Shown here piece after piece: positions 18,082 to 26,367 of a stretch of DNA of 64,000 nucleotides (the first letter of the stretch is position 1; every line of letters begins with the position of its first letter). This DNA is from Aliamphritea ceti (GTDB lineage Bacteria > Pseudomonadota > Gammaproteobacteria > Pseudomonadales > Balneatricaceae), in assembly GCF_024347215.1 (NCBI RefSeq), contig NZ_AP025282.1, positions 4,588,001 through 4,652,000 of the forward strand, read 5' to 3'. Position numbers and translations under genes: made by a program. The notes under the pieces were generated by a model. That model did not search any database, was not told the origin of the DNA, and saw only the letters and a program-made list of their open reading frames with translations.

Positions 18082-18111
18082 AACCGCATGTATTAACATG
18101 CGGTTTTTTTT
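18082..18111 (+). terminator. Rho-independent terminator of the secretion operon
   Basis: The stem ACCGCATG/CATGCGGT closes around a short ATTAA-type loop and is followed by a run of eight T. It lies about 12 bp after the HlyD-type stop codon. Confidence 0.88.
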
Positions 18112-18650
18112 GCCCTAAAAACCTCTTCTTTATCTCCAACAACTAACACTTAACAGCCTGACGGCAATCACAAGCTACACCACCCACTCTGCATGACGAA
18201 CAGAGCGGCACCAAGCCCGCCAGAACCCTAATAAACCAGCTGCTTATAGTAATATTCTGTTATAGGGCTACAGCCTTCTGCCAACCATGCAATTAGTGAC
18301 AGCATATAGCGACAAATGCCTAGCAACAGACAACCAACTCAACAACACCACGACACCACGACACGACCACCCTCCCCCTCACAACCATAAGGACCGTGCA
18401 AAAAGGCAATCATCTATTTAGTGTGTTTAACCAAGACTTTTTTCTTAGCACACAAGAGCCTGAGATGCCCTCAGAGAAGCCATTCATAAACCGTACTAGA
18501 GGATTACCGGCATATACAAAAAGCGTAACAGGGAACATAGATAAGCCAGAGAACAAACACAGAAGAGATAAAGAAGTCATTTAAAAACAGGCAACTAAGC
18601 CAGATCAAATAATATCTGAAAGAATTAGACTGAAATGAAAAAGGAGACAG
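18112..18650. other. 539-bp region without a supported gene
   Basis: Lies between the secretion-operon terminator and the first tRNA-Arg. It is A/C-rich with many short CAAC/CACGACAC-like runs around 18330-18390. A 62-codon reading frame on the plus strand (18396-18584) has no ribosome-binding site and a protein unlike any family I recognise; I do not call it. The region should contain the 3' end of the tRNA transcript, but I see no clear hairpin terminator. Confidence 0.4.
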
Positions 18651-18727
18651 TGGCGCGCCCGGCACGATTCGAACGTGCGACCGCCTGGTTCGTAGCCAGG
18701 TACTCTATCCAGCTGAGCTACGGGCGC
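18651..18727 (-). tRNA. tRNA-Arg(ACG), copy 3 in transcription order
   Basis: A 77-nt cloverleaf with acceptor GCGCCCG/CGGGCGC, D-arm GCTCAGCTGGATAGAGT, anticodon loop CTACGAA (anticodon ACG, read as ICG) and T-arm GTTCGAATC-like sequence. The CCA end is encoded. It is base-identical to the other two copies. Confidence 0.97.
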
Positions 18728-18855
18728 TTAATCACTGCAAAACTGTCTCAGAAAAAACAGACATAAAACAAACTCTTGACAGTGTCACTACACTGCAACT
18801 CGTTTGCTCTACATTTGAATAAACACAAAGACTTAAAACAGATACTTGGATTGGA

Positions 18856-18932
18856 TGGCGCGCCCGGCACGATTCGAACGTGCGACCGCCTGGTTCGTAG
18901 CCAGGTACTCTATCCAGCTGAGCTACGGGCGC
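18856..18932 (-). tRNA. tRNA-Arg(ACG), copy 2 in transcription order
   Basis: Identical 77-nt gene to its neighbours, with anticodon ACG and encoded CCA. The spacer to the next copy downstream is about 128 bp; that to the copy upstream is 52 bp. The spacers are unrelated in sequence, so only the tRNA bodies are conserved. Confidence 0.97.
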
Positions 18933-18984
18933 TAAATCCAAGTGTGTTGTATTCCCATTATGCCACTTAAACATCACATTTAAG

Positions 18985-19061
18985 TGGCGCGCCCGGCACG
19001 ATTCGAACGTGCGACCGCCTGGTTCGTAGCCAGGTACTCTATCCAGCTGAGCTACGGGCGC
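18985..19061 (-). tRNA. tRNA-Arg(ACG), copy 1 in transcription order
   Basis: The first of three identical tRNA-Arg(ACG) genes after tRNA-Ser, with anticodon loop CTACGAA and encoded CCA. It lies 4 bp after the tRNA-Ser gene, so both are surely processed from one transcript. The csrA-tRNA-Ser-tRNA-Arg order is the classic one for gammaproteobacteria (serV-argV in E. coli). Confidence 0.97.
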
Positions 19062-19065
19062 TAAA

Positions 19066-19155
19066 TGGCGGTGAGAGAGGGATTCGAACCCTCGATAGAG
19101 TTTCCCCTATACGCCCTTAGCAGGGGCGCGCCTTCAGCCACTCGGCCATCTCACC
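19066..19155 (-). tRNA. tRNA-Ser(GCU)
   Basis: A 90-nt class II tRNA beginning GGTGAGATGGCCGAGTGG, with anticodon loop CTGCTAA (anticodon GCT), a long variable arm, T-loop GGTTCGAATCC and encoded CCA. It lies 61 bp downstream of csrA. Confidence 0.97.
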
Positions 19156-19216
19156 TCAACAACGGCGCGAATAATACAAGAATGATTTTCAAAAGAAAAG
19201 CATTAATTTCAAAAAT

Positions 19217-19402
19217 TTACTCTTGATTACCTTCTTGCTTCTCTTTCTGAATACGCTGATAGATTTCTTCGCGATGAACAGACACATCTTTAGGTGCATT
19301 AACACCAATGCGCACCTGATTACCTTTCACACCCAGGACAGTAACAGTGACGTCGTCACCGACCATTAGCGTTTCACCTACACGGCGAGTAAGAATTAAC
19401 AT
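19217..19402 (-). CDS. csrA: Carbon storage regulator CsrA/RsmA
   Basis: A small RNA-binding dimer that controls translation and stability of mRNAs with GGA motifs, governing biofilm, motility and carbon use. The 61-residue protein begins MLILTRRVGETLMVGDDVTV and keeps the RNA-contact residues of the first strand (Leu4, Arg6, Arg7) and Arg44-type positions in VSVHREEIYQRI. A GGAG sequence precedes the ATG. It is encoded between lysC (upstream) and the tRNA-Ser/Arg cluster, the conserved gammaproteobacterial position. Confidence 0.98.
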   Translation of the reverse strand: MLILTRRVGETLMVGDDVTVTVLGVKGNQVRIGVNAPKDVSVHREEIYQRIQKEKQEGNQE

Positions 19403-19531
19403 TAAATAATCTCCTTATTTAAGCGCCAGAGCGTCCTAATCTGTATTACTTACAACAGATTAACAGACCTCTGGCGTTAAACAAATAAAATGTGCAACAA
19501 CAGCTACATAGAACTACTTAAACAGTGGCTG

Positions 19532-20767
19532 CTATTCACTAACTGTATCAACGGCATTCAAATCAAAGGCCGAGTGAAGTCCCCGGACAGCTAATTCCAA
19601 GTACTTTTCAGCAATTACGACAGAGACTTTAATCTCTGAAGTAGAAATCATCTGAATATTGATGTTTTCATTAGCCAGGGAATCAAACATCTTACTGGCT
19701 ACACCAGCATGCGAGCGCATGCCTACACCAACAATTGATACTTTAGCTATCTTGTTATTACCAATTACCTCACGTGCACCCAGCTCTTCCTTAACCTTCA
19801 CCAGAATCTCTTCTGCCTGGTTAAAGTCGTTACGATGCACTGTAAACGTAAAGTCTGTTGTGTTGTCTGCCGCCACGTTCTGCAAAATCATATCGACTTC
19901 AATATTGGCACGACTAACTGGACCCAAAATCCGCGAAGCTACACCGGGAATATCAGGGACACCCAGTATTGTCAGTTTTGCTTCATCACGGTTAAATGCA
20001 ATCCCTGAAATGACCGGTTTTTCCACTGTATCCTCTTCCTCTGTAGTTATAAGCGTTCCTGGTCCATCCTGAAAGCTGTGTAATACCCGCAATGGCACAT
20101 TGTATTTGCCAGCGAACTCCACAGCCCGAATTTGCAGTACTTTTGAACCCAGACTGGCCATTTCCAGCATTTCTTCAAAAGTAATCTCGTTGAGCCGCTG
20201 AGCGCCCTCAACAACTCGTGGATCAGTTGTGTACACACCGTCCACATCTGTATATATCTGACACTCATCCGCTTTAAGCGCAGCAGCAAGCGCTACACCT
20301 GTAGTATCAGAGCCACCACGACCCAGAGTCGTAATATTACCTAGCTCATCAACCCCCTGGAAACCGGCAACGACAACAACCCGCCCCATATCCAGTTCCG
20401 CACGCATCTGATCGACTTCTATGTCCTGAATACGTGCTTTCATGTGGCTGTCATCGGTCAGAATTTTGACCTGACTGCCCGTGAATGAACGCGCACCTAC
20501 GCCACGAGCTTCCAGTGCCATACATAATAGCGCAATGGTTACCTGCTCACCGGTAGAAACCAGTACATCCATCTCACGGGGAGTAGGCTGCTCCTGCATT
20601 TCTTTAGCCATACCAATCAAACGATTAGTTTCGCCACTCATTGCAGAAACAACGACAACGACATCATGACCGGCCTGACGAAAGCCTTTAACTTTATCAG
20701 CGACAGCCTGAATGCGCTCTACCGAGCCAACAGAGGTGCCACCGTATTTCTGTACAAATAGGGCCAT
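19532..20767 (-). CDS. lysC: Aspartate kinase (monofunctional)
   Basis: Phosphorylates aspartate, the first step to lysine, threonine, methionine and diaminopimelate. The 411-residue protein begins MALFVQKYGGTSVGS, with the KYGGTSV substrate/ATP motif. The kinase domain covers about 1-250, including GRGGSDTTGVALA. Two ACT domains follow in the C-terminal 150 residues and would bind lysine and/or threonine for feedback control. The length and the lack of a homoserine dehydrogenase domain match the Pseudomonas-type enzyme. The start is 35 bp after the alaS stop. No lysine riboswitch leader is possible in that short gap. Confidence 0.97.
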   Translation of the reverse strand: MALFVQKYGGTSVGSVERIQAVADKVKGFRQAGHDVVVVVSAMSGETNRLIGMAKEMQEQPTPREMDVLVSTGEQVTIALLCMALEARGVGARSFTGSQVKILTDDSHMKARIQDIEVDQMRAELDMGRVVVVAGFQGVDELGNITTLGRGGSDTTGVALAAALKADECQIYTDVDGVYTTDPRVVEGAQRLNEITFEEMLEMASLGSKVLQIRAVEFAGKYNVPLRVLHSFQDGPGTLITTEEEDTVEKPVISGIAFNRDEAKLTILGVPDIPGVASRILGPVSRANIEVDMILQNVAADNTTDFTFTVHRNDFNQAEEILVKVKEELGAREVIGNNKIAKVSIVGVGMRSHAGVASKMFDSLANENINIQMISTSEIKVSVVIAEKYLELAVRGLHSAFDLNAVDTVSE

Positions 20768-20802
20768 TTACCTATTTCCTTAATAGCCTTTCAGACTAAA
20801 AA

Positions 20803-23367
20803 CTACGACAAATTCTTTTCGACCAACCCGGCAACATCTGCCAGAACAGCAGGCAAAGCTGCTGCATCGGTACCACCACCCTGAGCAAAATCAGGACGAC
20901 CACCGCCCTTACCACCCAGCTTAGCTGTTAACTCACGTACCAGATCACCAGCCTTCACTTTAGCAGTTACATCTTTGCTTACGCCTGCTGCAAGGCTAAC
21001 TTTATCGTCCGCCACTGTAGCCAGCACAACCACTGAACTGCCCAACTTATTCTTTAACTGATCAATGGTGTCACGCAGCGCCTTAGGCTCTATGCCTTCC
21101 AGCACTTCAGCAAGCACTTTCACACCAGCAACATCAACTGCTGCACTTACCAGATCAGCACCTTTAGCTGCTGCAAGCTTAGCTTTTAATTGCTCAAGCT
21201 CTTTTTCCAGCTGACGGGTTTTACCTTGCTGATCAGTCAGTTTTTCCTGTAGCTGCTCACTAACACCTGCCATGTAATCCAGAGCAGCCTTACCGGTAAC
21301 AGCCTCAACACGACGTACACCTGCAGCAATACCACCTTCAGATACAATCTTCAGCAAGGCAATATCACCTGAGCGCTGAGCATGAGTACCACCACACAGC
21401 TCGACAGAGAAGTCTCCGCCCATGGTTAACACCCGCACCTCATCATCATACTTTTCACCAAACAGCGCCATCGCACCTTTTTCTTTGGCGGAATCTATGT
21501 CCATGATGTCAGTTTCGATCAGGGTATTAAGACGAATCTGCTCGTTAACCATATCTTCAACGACTTGTAACTCTTCAGCAGTTACCGCTTCGAAATGAGA
21601 GAAGTCGAAACGTAGACGGTCAGCATCATTCAAAGAGCCTTTCTGCTGCACATGAGAACCTAATACACGGCGAAGCGCTTCGTGAAGCACGTGAGTCGCA
21701 GAATGGTTAACCGCCGTCTTCTGACGTCGTTCAGCATCAACTTCAGGGAACAGAGTATCGCCCAGTTTAATAGCCCCTTGCTGCAGTTCACCATGATGCA
21801 GATGATTCTTACTTTCTTTTGTGCAATCCGAAACACTGAACAGACAGTTATCTGCCTTCAATACACCGCTATCGCCAACCTGTCCGCCTGATTCTGCATA
21901 AAACGGCGTTTCGTCCAACACAACAATGCCAGTGTCACCGCTATTCAATGAATCCACAGCCGCACCATTGCTGAACAAACCAACAACCTTGGCAGACCCC
22001 TGAAGATGCTCATAACCTGTAAAGCTGGTTTCACCTTCAAGGTTTAACGTGTCATTGTAATCGACGTTAAATTTACCGGCCGCTCGCGCCTGATTACGTT
22101 GTTGCTCCATTGCCTGCTCAAAACCAGGCATATCAATCGTCAGTTCTTGCTCACGAGCCACATCAGCAGTCAGGTCTACCGGGAAACCGTAGGTATCGTA
22201 TAGTTTGAAAACAGTTTCACCCGGAATTTCAGTACCATCCAGCTTGGAAATAACGTTTTCCAACAGCCCCATACCGTGCTCAAGCGTTTTGGCAAACTGC
22301 TCTTCTTCTTTAAGCAACACCTTAGCTATTAACTCTTGCTGCGCAGCTAAATCAGGGTAAGCAGTGCCCATTTCAGCAACCAGTGCCGTAACTAGTTTGT
22401 AGAAAAATGCGCCCTGAGCACCCAGCTTTTTACCATGACGCACAGCACGACGAATAATCCGACGCAGCACGTAACCTGCACCTTCATTACTCGGGATTAC
22501 GCCATCTAGAATCAGGAAAGAGCATGAACGGATGTGATCAGCTATTACTCGCAGGGATTTATTATCCAGATCATCACTACCGACAGCAGTCGCAGCTGCT
22601 TTCAACAGGTTTTGGAATAAATCAATTTCGTAATTAGAATGTACGTTCTGCAGTACAGCAGCGATACGTTCAAGCCCCATACCTGTATCAACAGAAGGCT
22701 TAGGTAACGGCGTCATTTCACCGTCAGCTGCACGGTTGAACTGCATGAATACCAGGTTCCAGATTTCGATATAGCGATCGCCATCTTCTTCCGGGCTGCC
22801 CGGAGGCCCACCCCAGATATCTGCACCGTGGTCATAGAATATTTCAGAGCTTGGTCCGCACGGGCCAGTATCGCCCATTGACCAGAAATTATCTTCATCC
22901 AACTTAGAGAAGCGCTCAGGATCGATACCAACTTCTTCTTTCCAGATCTTTTCTGCTTCATCATCACTGATATGCACAGTAATCCAGAGCTTTTCTTTTG
23001 GCAGCTCCAGTACTTCTGTCAGAAATGTCCAGGCAAAGTTAATTGCATCGCGCTTGAAATAATCACCGAAGCTGAAGTTGCCCAACATTTCAAAGAAAGT
23101 GTGGTGACGAGCGGTATAACCAACGTTATCCAGATCGTTATGCTTACCACCCGCGCGAACACAGCGCTGCGAAGTTGTAGCACGTGAATAAGCACGCTGA
23201 TCACTGCCCAGGAATACATCCTTAAACTGCACCATGCCTGCATTGGTAAACATCAGGGTAGGATCATTGGCTGGGATCAGAGAACTACTTTCAACAATCT
23301 GATGGCCGTTGTTTTCAAAGTAGTTTAGAAATGCCTGTCGCAGTTCGGCACTTGTCATATTTTTCAT
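20803..23367 (-). CDS. alaS: Alanyl-tRNA synthetase
   Basis: Charges tRNA-Ala. The 854-residue protein (E. coli 876) begins MKNMTSAELRQAFLNYFE, with the catalytic class II core at about 1-240 (motif with HHTFFEMLGNFSFGDYFK). A tRNA-recognition helical region follows. The editing domain carries the HSATH motif and the ELCGGTHAQ zinc-binding Cys/His, and a C-terminal C-Ala domain with the glycine-rich GGKGGGRPDFAQGG completes the protein. All usual domains are present. It precedes lysC on the same strand. Confidence 0.98.
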   Translation of the reverse strand: MKNMTSAELRQAFLNYFENNGHQIVESSSLIPANDPTLMFTNAGMVQFKDVFLGSDQRAYSRATTSQRCVRAGGKHNDLDNVGYTARHHTFFEMLGNFSFGDYFKRDAINFAWTFLTEVLELPKEKLWITVHISDDEAEKIWKEEVGIDPERFSKLDEDNFWSMGDTGPCGPSSEIFYDHGADIWGGPPGSPEEDGDRYIEIWNLVFMQFNRAADGEMTPLPKPSVDTGMGLERIAAVLQNVHSNYEIDLFQNLLKAAATAVGSDDLDNKSLRVIADHIRSCSFLILDGVIPSNEGAGYVLRRIIRRAVRHGKKLGAQGAFFYKLVTALVAEMGTAYPDLAAQQELIAKVLLKEEEQFAKTLEHGMGLLENVISKLDGTEIPGETVFKLYDTYGFPVDLTADVAREQELTIDMPGFEQAMEQQRNQARAAGKFNVDYNDTLNLEGETSFTGYEHLQGSAKVVGLFSNGAAVDSLNSGDTGIVVLDETPFYAESGGQVGDSGVLKADNCLFSVSDCTKESKNHLHHGELQQGAIKLGDTLFPEVDAERRQKTAVNHSATHVLHEALRRVLGSHVQQKGSLNDADRLRFDFSHFEAVTAEELQVVEDMVNEQIRLNTLIETDIMDIDSAKEKGAMALFGEKYDDEVRVLTMGGDFSVELCGGTHAQRSGDIALLKIVSEGGIAAGVRRVEAVTGKAALDYMAGVSEQLQEKLTDQQGKTRQLEKELEQLKAKLAAAKGADLVSAAVDVAGVKVLAEVLEGIEPKALRDTIDQLKNKLGSSVVVLATVADDKVSLAAGVSKDVTAKVKAGDLVRELTAKLGGKGGGRPDFAQGGGTDAAALPAVLADVAGLVEKNLS

Positions 23368-23549
23368 ACAGTTATCGCTCGCAACACCTAAAATAGCACC
23401 CTGATCGATTCATTTGCCTACGCATTCAATCAAAAGTAACAAAAAAAACAGTGTAAAAATGGCGATGCAGTATATAACGTGACAATAAATTGTTCGAATA
23501 TTTTTAGTAACTAAGGCTAATATTAATATTTCTTTTTGATTTACAGGTT

Positions 23550-24035
23550 TTATTCTTCTTTTGCATCAATAGCATAGCGGGTTTGCTCTGCATCAAAACC
23601 TCGTTGCATCATGTAACGCATGCGTTTTGCATAGCCTTTTGCATCATAGTTTTCTTCTCCTTTAAACTTACGGCGATACACTTCCAACGCCTGAGAAAAC
23701 CAATCCACCTCCTGCTCTTCCATAGCAAAATCCAGCATTTCAGCAGAAATACCTTTATCTCTCATATCGAAACGGATTTTCATAGGACCATAGCCCTGAT
23801 TAATCCTTTGACGTAAAAAACTCTCTAAAAAACGCTCATCACTGATATAGCCACTTTCCTGTAATGAAAAGAGTACATTTTCTAGCTGACTCTCATCACA
23901 ACATTTTGGCTTCAATTTAGTGATCAACTCTTTCATTGAGTATTCACGTCTTGCCAGCAAGCCAAAAACCGCATTTTTTATATCCGAATCAGATTCAAGT
24001 GTAGCCTGAGTTGCAGCAGAGCGATTAAAACTCAT
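23550..24035 (-). CDS. recX: Regulatory protein RecX
   Basis: Binds RecA filaments and inhibits their extension and the LexA coprotease activity. The 161-residue three-helix-repeat protein contains VFGLLARREYSMKELITKL, the typical RecX N-terminal motif, and QRGFDAEQTRYAID near the end. I chose the ATG ending at 24035 because AAGGAA lies just upstream. A longer frame starting at TTG (24074) would begin inside the recA terminator hairpin. It follows recA on the same strand, so it is expressed by read-through past that terminator. Confidence 0.93.
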   Translation of the reverse strand: MSFNRSAATQATLESDSDIKNAVFGLLARREYSMKELITKLKPKCCDESQLENVLFSLQESGYISDERFLESFLRQRINQGYGPMKIRFDMRDKGISAEMLDFAMEEQEVDWFSQALEVYRRKFKGEENYDAKGYAKRMRYMMQRGFDAEQTRYAIDAKEE

Positions 24036-24055
24036 AACATTTTCCTTCTGGCAGA

Positions 24056-24086
24056 TACAAAAAACCCTGCACAAGAGCAGGGTTTA
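24056..24086 (-). terminator. Terminator between recA and recX
   Basis: The 9-bp stem AAACCCTGC/GCAGGGTTT with a 6-nt loop is followed by TTTTG on the minus strand. It lies 35 bp after the recA stop and 20 bp before the recX start. A leaky recA terminator setting a low RecX/RecA ratio is known in E. coli; the same arrangement is inferred here. Confidence 0.85.
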
Positions 24087-24120
24087 ATAAACATCAGCAA
24101 ACTTTTATCTGACTTATCGC

Positions 24121-25164
24121 TTACAGATCCAGCTGAGGAGCTGCTTCAGCTTCTTCGCTTTCATCTTCTTCCGAAGCAGTTACCAGCAACTTAGCACGGA
24201 TAGCAGCTTCAATCTCTGTTGCGATTTCAGGATTCTCTTCCAGGTAACGGGCAGCATTTGCTTTACCCTGACCGATCTTGTCGCCCTTATATGCGTACCA
24301 TGCACCGGACTTATCAATCATCCCTTCTTTTACACCCAGATCAATTACTTCGCCCATATGGTAGATACCCTGACCATACAGAATCTGGAATTCAGCCTGA
24401 CGGAATGGAGGAGCAACCTTGTTCTTAACAACTTTAACCCGGGTTTCGTTACCGACAATTTCGTCACCCTGCTTCACTGCACCGATACGACGGATATCCA
24501 AACGAACAGAGGAATAAAATTTCAGTGCGTTACCACCAGTCGTTGTTTCAGGGCTACCAAACATAACACCGATTTTCATACGAATCTGGTTAATAAAGAT
24601 CACCAGAGTATTGGCATTCTTTACATTAGCCGTCAGCTTACGCAGCGCCTGAGACATCAGACGCGCCTGCAAACCTACATGAGAATCACCCATGTCACCT
24701 TCGATCTCAGCTTTAGGTGTCAGGGCAGCAACAGAGTCAATAACCAGAACATCTACTGCACTGGAACGAACCAGCATATCTGTAACTTCCAGTGCCTGCT
24801 CACCAGTATCTGGCTGAGATACCAGCATCTCATCTACATTAACGCCCAGCTTCTCAGCATAATTAGGGTCCAAAGCATGCTCTGCATCAATGAACGCACA
24901 GGTCTTGCCCTGCTTTTGAGCTTCGGCAATAACTTGCAGAGTAAGAGTTGTTTTACCCGAAGATTCCGGACCGTAGATTTCAACAATACGACCCATAGGC
25001 AAACCACCAATACCCAACGCGATATCCAGCGTCAGAGAACCGGTCGACACAGCAGGAATAGCTTCACGCGGCTGATCACCCATACGCATAACCGTACCTT
25101 TACCAAACTGACGTTCGATTTGGCCAAGGGCGGCATCAAGGGCTTTCTTTCTGTTGTCGTCCAT
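24121..25164 (-). CDS. recA: Recombinase RecA
   Basis: ATP-dependent strand-exchange protein and coprotease for LexA. The 347-residue protein begins MDDNRKKALDAALGQIERQF. Walker A GPESSGKTT lies at residues 65-73, and the MAW region EHALDPNYA and loop 2 region GNALKFYSSVRLDIRR are present. An acidic C-terminal tail (EEDESEEAEAA) is typical. A LexA box and a good promoter lie just upstream, and recX follows. All active-site features are intact. Confidence 0.99.
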   Translation of the reverse strand: MDDNRKKALDAALGQIERQFGKGTVMRMGDQPREAIPAVSTGSLTLDIALGIGGLPMGRIVEIYGPESSGKTTLTLQVIAEAQKQGKTCAFIDAEHALDPNYAEKLGVNVDEMLVSQPDTGEQALEVTDMLVRSSAVDVLVIDSVAALTPKAEIEGDMGDSHVGLQARLMSQALRKLTANVKNANTLVIFINQIRMKIGVMFGSPETTTGGNALKFYSSVRLDIRRIGAVKQGDEIVGNETRVKVVKNKVAPPFRQAEFQILYGQGIYHMGEVIDLGVKEGMIDKSGAWYAYKGDKIGQGKANAARYLEENPEIATEIEAAIRAKLLVTASEEDESEEAEAAPQLDL

Positions 25165-25195
25165 ATTAAAACCTATAATCTGTAGAGAAATTAAA

Positions 25196-25243
25196 TACTG
25201 TACGTTTGCACAGCATTATTGTCGCAGCCGAATCACATTGCAA
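25196..25243 (-). promoter_or_regulatory. recA promoter with LexA (SOS) box
   Basis: The SOS box TACTGTACGTTTGCACAGCA occupies 25196-25215 (CTGT-N8-ACAG, both half-sites exact). Just upstream on the minus strand lie AATAAT (-10, 25215-25220) and TTGCAA (-35, 25238-25243), 17 bp apart. The box therefore covers the transcription start region, the classic LexA arrangement. A weaker ATGT-N8-ACAG site overlaps the pncC end at 25252-25267. Confidence 0.9.
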
Positions 25244-25259
25244 GTAATAATATGTTTTT

Positions 25260-25757
25260 TTATACAGTATTTTTATCCAGTAGTTTCACCAGGCCGCTAA
25301 GTGCCTGTTCTACGGTCTGAAGTCGCACGGAATCCCGGTCACCAGCAAACTGATATCGCTGAGCGACAGACTCAGATCCACTTCTCCAGGCAATCCAGAC
25401 AGTCCCTACCGGCTTTTTTTCCGTACCACCACCAGGCCCGGCTACACCACTCACAGCAACACTCAGCTGTGCCTGACTATTAGCAATTGCGCCTGCAGTC
25501 ATGGCTTCAACCACCGGCTGACTCACCGCCCCATGTGCTTCAATCACAGCCAGCGGCACATTTAACATACGGCTTTTAGCTTCATTACTGTATGTCACAA
25601 AGCCTGCATCAAACCAGGCAGAGCTTCCGGCCAGCGCTGTCATCGCCGTAGCAATCCCACCACCTGTACAGGACTCGGCTGTCGACAATATAACGTTTTG
25701 CTGTAAAGCCCGATCCGCTAACTGTTCAACCAGCTGTAAAATATTTTCCGTTCCCAT
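25260..25757 (-). CDS. pncC: CinA C-terminal-type amidohydrolase (NMN deamidase PncC)
   Basis: Deamidates nicotinamide mononucleotide to nicotinate mononucleotide in pyridine nucleotide recycling. The 165-residue protein is the stand-alone C-terminal CinA domain, with the motif LSTAESCTGGGIATAMT and the AVSGVAGPGGG loop. The length matches E. coli PncC/YgaD (165). It lies immediately upstream of recA on the same strand, the conserved gammaproteobacterial neighbourhood. Confidence 0.95.
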   Translation of the reverse strand: MGTENILQLVEQLADRALQQNVILSTAESCTGGGIATAMTALAGSSAWFDAGFVTYSNEAKSRMLNVPLAVIEAHGAVSQPVVEAMTAGAIANSQAQLSVAVSGVAGPGGGTEKKPVGTVWIAWRSGSESVAQRYQFAGDRDSVRLQTVEQALSGLVKLLDKNTV

Positions 25758-25789
25758 CAGTCTTCTCTTTTCTACTTCAGACGAACAAG

Positions 25790-26341
25790 CTAGCTTTGCC
25801 CATGAACAAGGAATTCACGCAAAGCATCCATCTCAGATATACATGGCAAGGTCTCAACAGCAATCTCAGCAGAACACCATGGCCAGGGTAACCGCTGTGC
25901 CCAGGAAAATATCACCGACTGCTTGTCAGCCAGGGACAAATTCATTTGCTGTATTTCAATATCGAGACGCTCAATTTGCTGATCACCAGCATACCAGCGG
26001 TACCAACCTGCACCGATTTTAATTTCTGTTGATCGTTTGTCTTGCATGCAAACAAACCAGCGGCAAGTAACGTAACCCTGCTCATCAGGCATGCTTTCAG
26101 ACAGGCTCTCAGGTAAGCAAAATGTGTAGATATTCTGGTGAGCCTCATTGAAACGCTGTACCAGAGTCGCTGTAATTTCTGCTTCACCACTAACTTTCGG
26201 AGGAAAATTAATGTTGTTACTGTCAACCTGCATTCGGAGTTCAGCATCCTGAATAAAGACCTGCGGCATCAGATGAGGTTTATTATTATCCTTAGCAATA
26301 AGGTATGCCTCTATATGCCGTCTGAGCTGCCCCATACCCAT
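25790..26341 (-). CDS. NTF2/SnoaL-like hypothetical protein
   Basis: A 183-residue soluble protein with no signal peptide or membrane segment. The pattern of an N-terminal helix (LRRHIEAYLIAKDNN), a DAELRMQVDS strand, a GEAEITATLVQRFNEAH helix, and late strands WFVCMQDK ... IKIGAGWYRWY ... IERLDIEI suggests the cone-shaped NTF2-like fold. That fold serves many enzymes and binding proteins, so no function follows from it. The ATG at 26341 has AGGAG nine bases upstream and is preferred to the TTG one codon earlier. It lies 32 bp before pncC on the same strand and 26 bp after the solute-binding protein gene, so the three may be co-transcribed. Confidence 0.7.
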   Translation of the reverse strand: MGMGQLRRHIEAYLIAKDNNKPHLMPQVFIQDAELRMQVDSNNINFPPKVSGEAEITATLVQRFNEAHQNIYTFCLPESLSESMPDEQGYVTCRWFVCMQDKRSTEIKIGAGWYRWYAGDQQIERLDIEIQQMNLSLADKQSVIFSWAQRLPWPWCSAEIAVETLPCISEMDALREFLVHGQS

Positions 26342-26367
26342 CAATACACACTCCTGCTAATTACTAT

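Noticed and set aside
18396..18584. 62-codon frame in the region before the tRNA genes
   Set aside because: No ribosome-binding site, no recognisable domain, and low-complexity surroundings.
18651..19155. tRNA array as a prophage or island attachment site
   Set aside because: No integrase, no partial tRNA duplication and no phage-like genes are present on either side.
19403..19531. Possible lysine riboswitch linked to lysC
   Set aside because: The sequence is downstream of lysC; the gap upstream of lysC is only 35 bp, too short for that riboswitch.
24036..24074. Upstream TTG start giving a longer RecX
   Set aside because: It would begin inside the recA terminator hairpin, whereas the ATG at 24035 has a proper ribosome-binding site.
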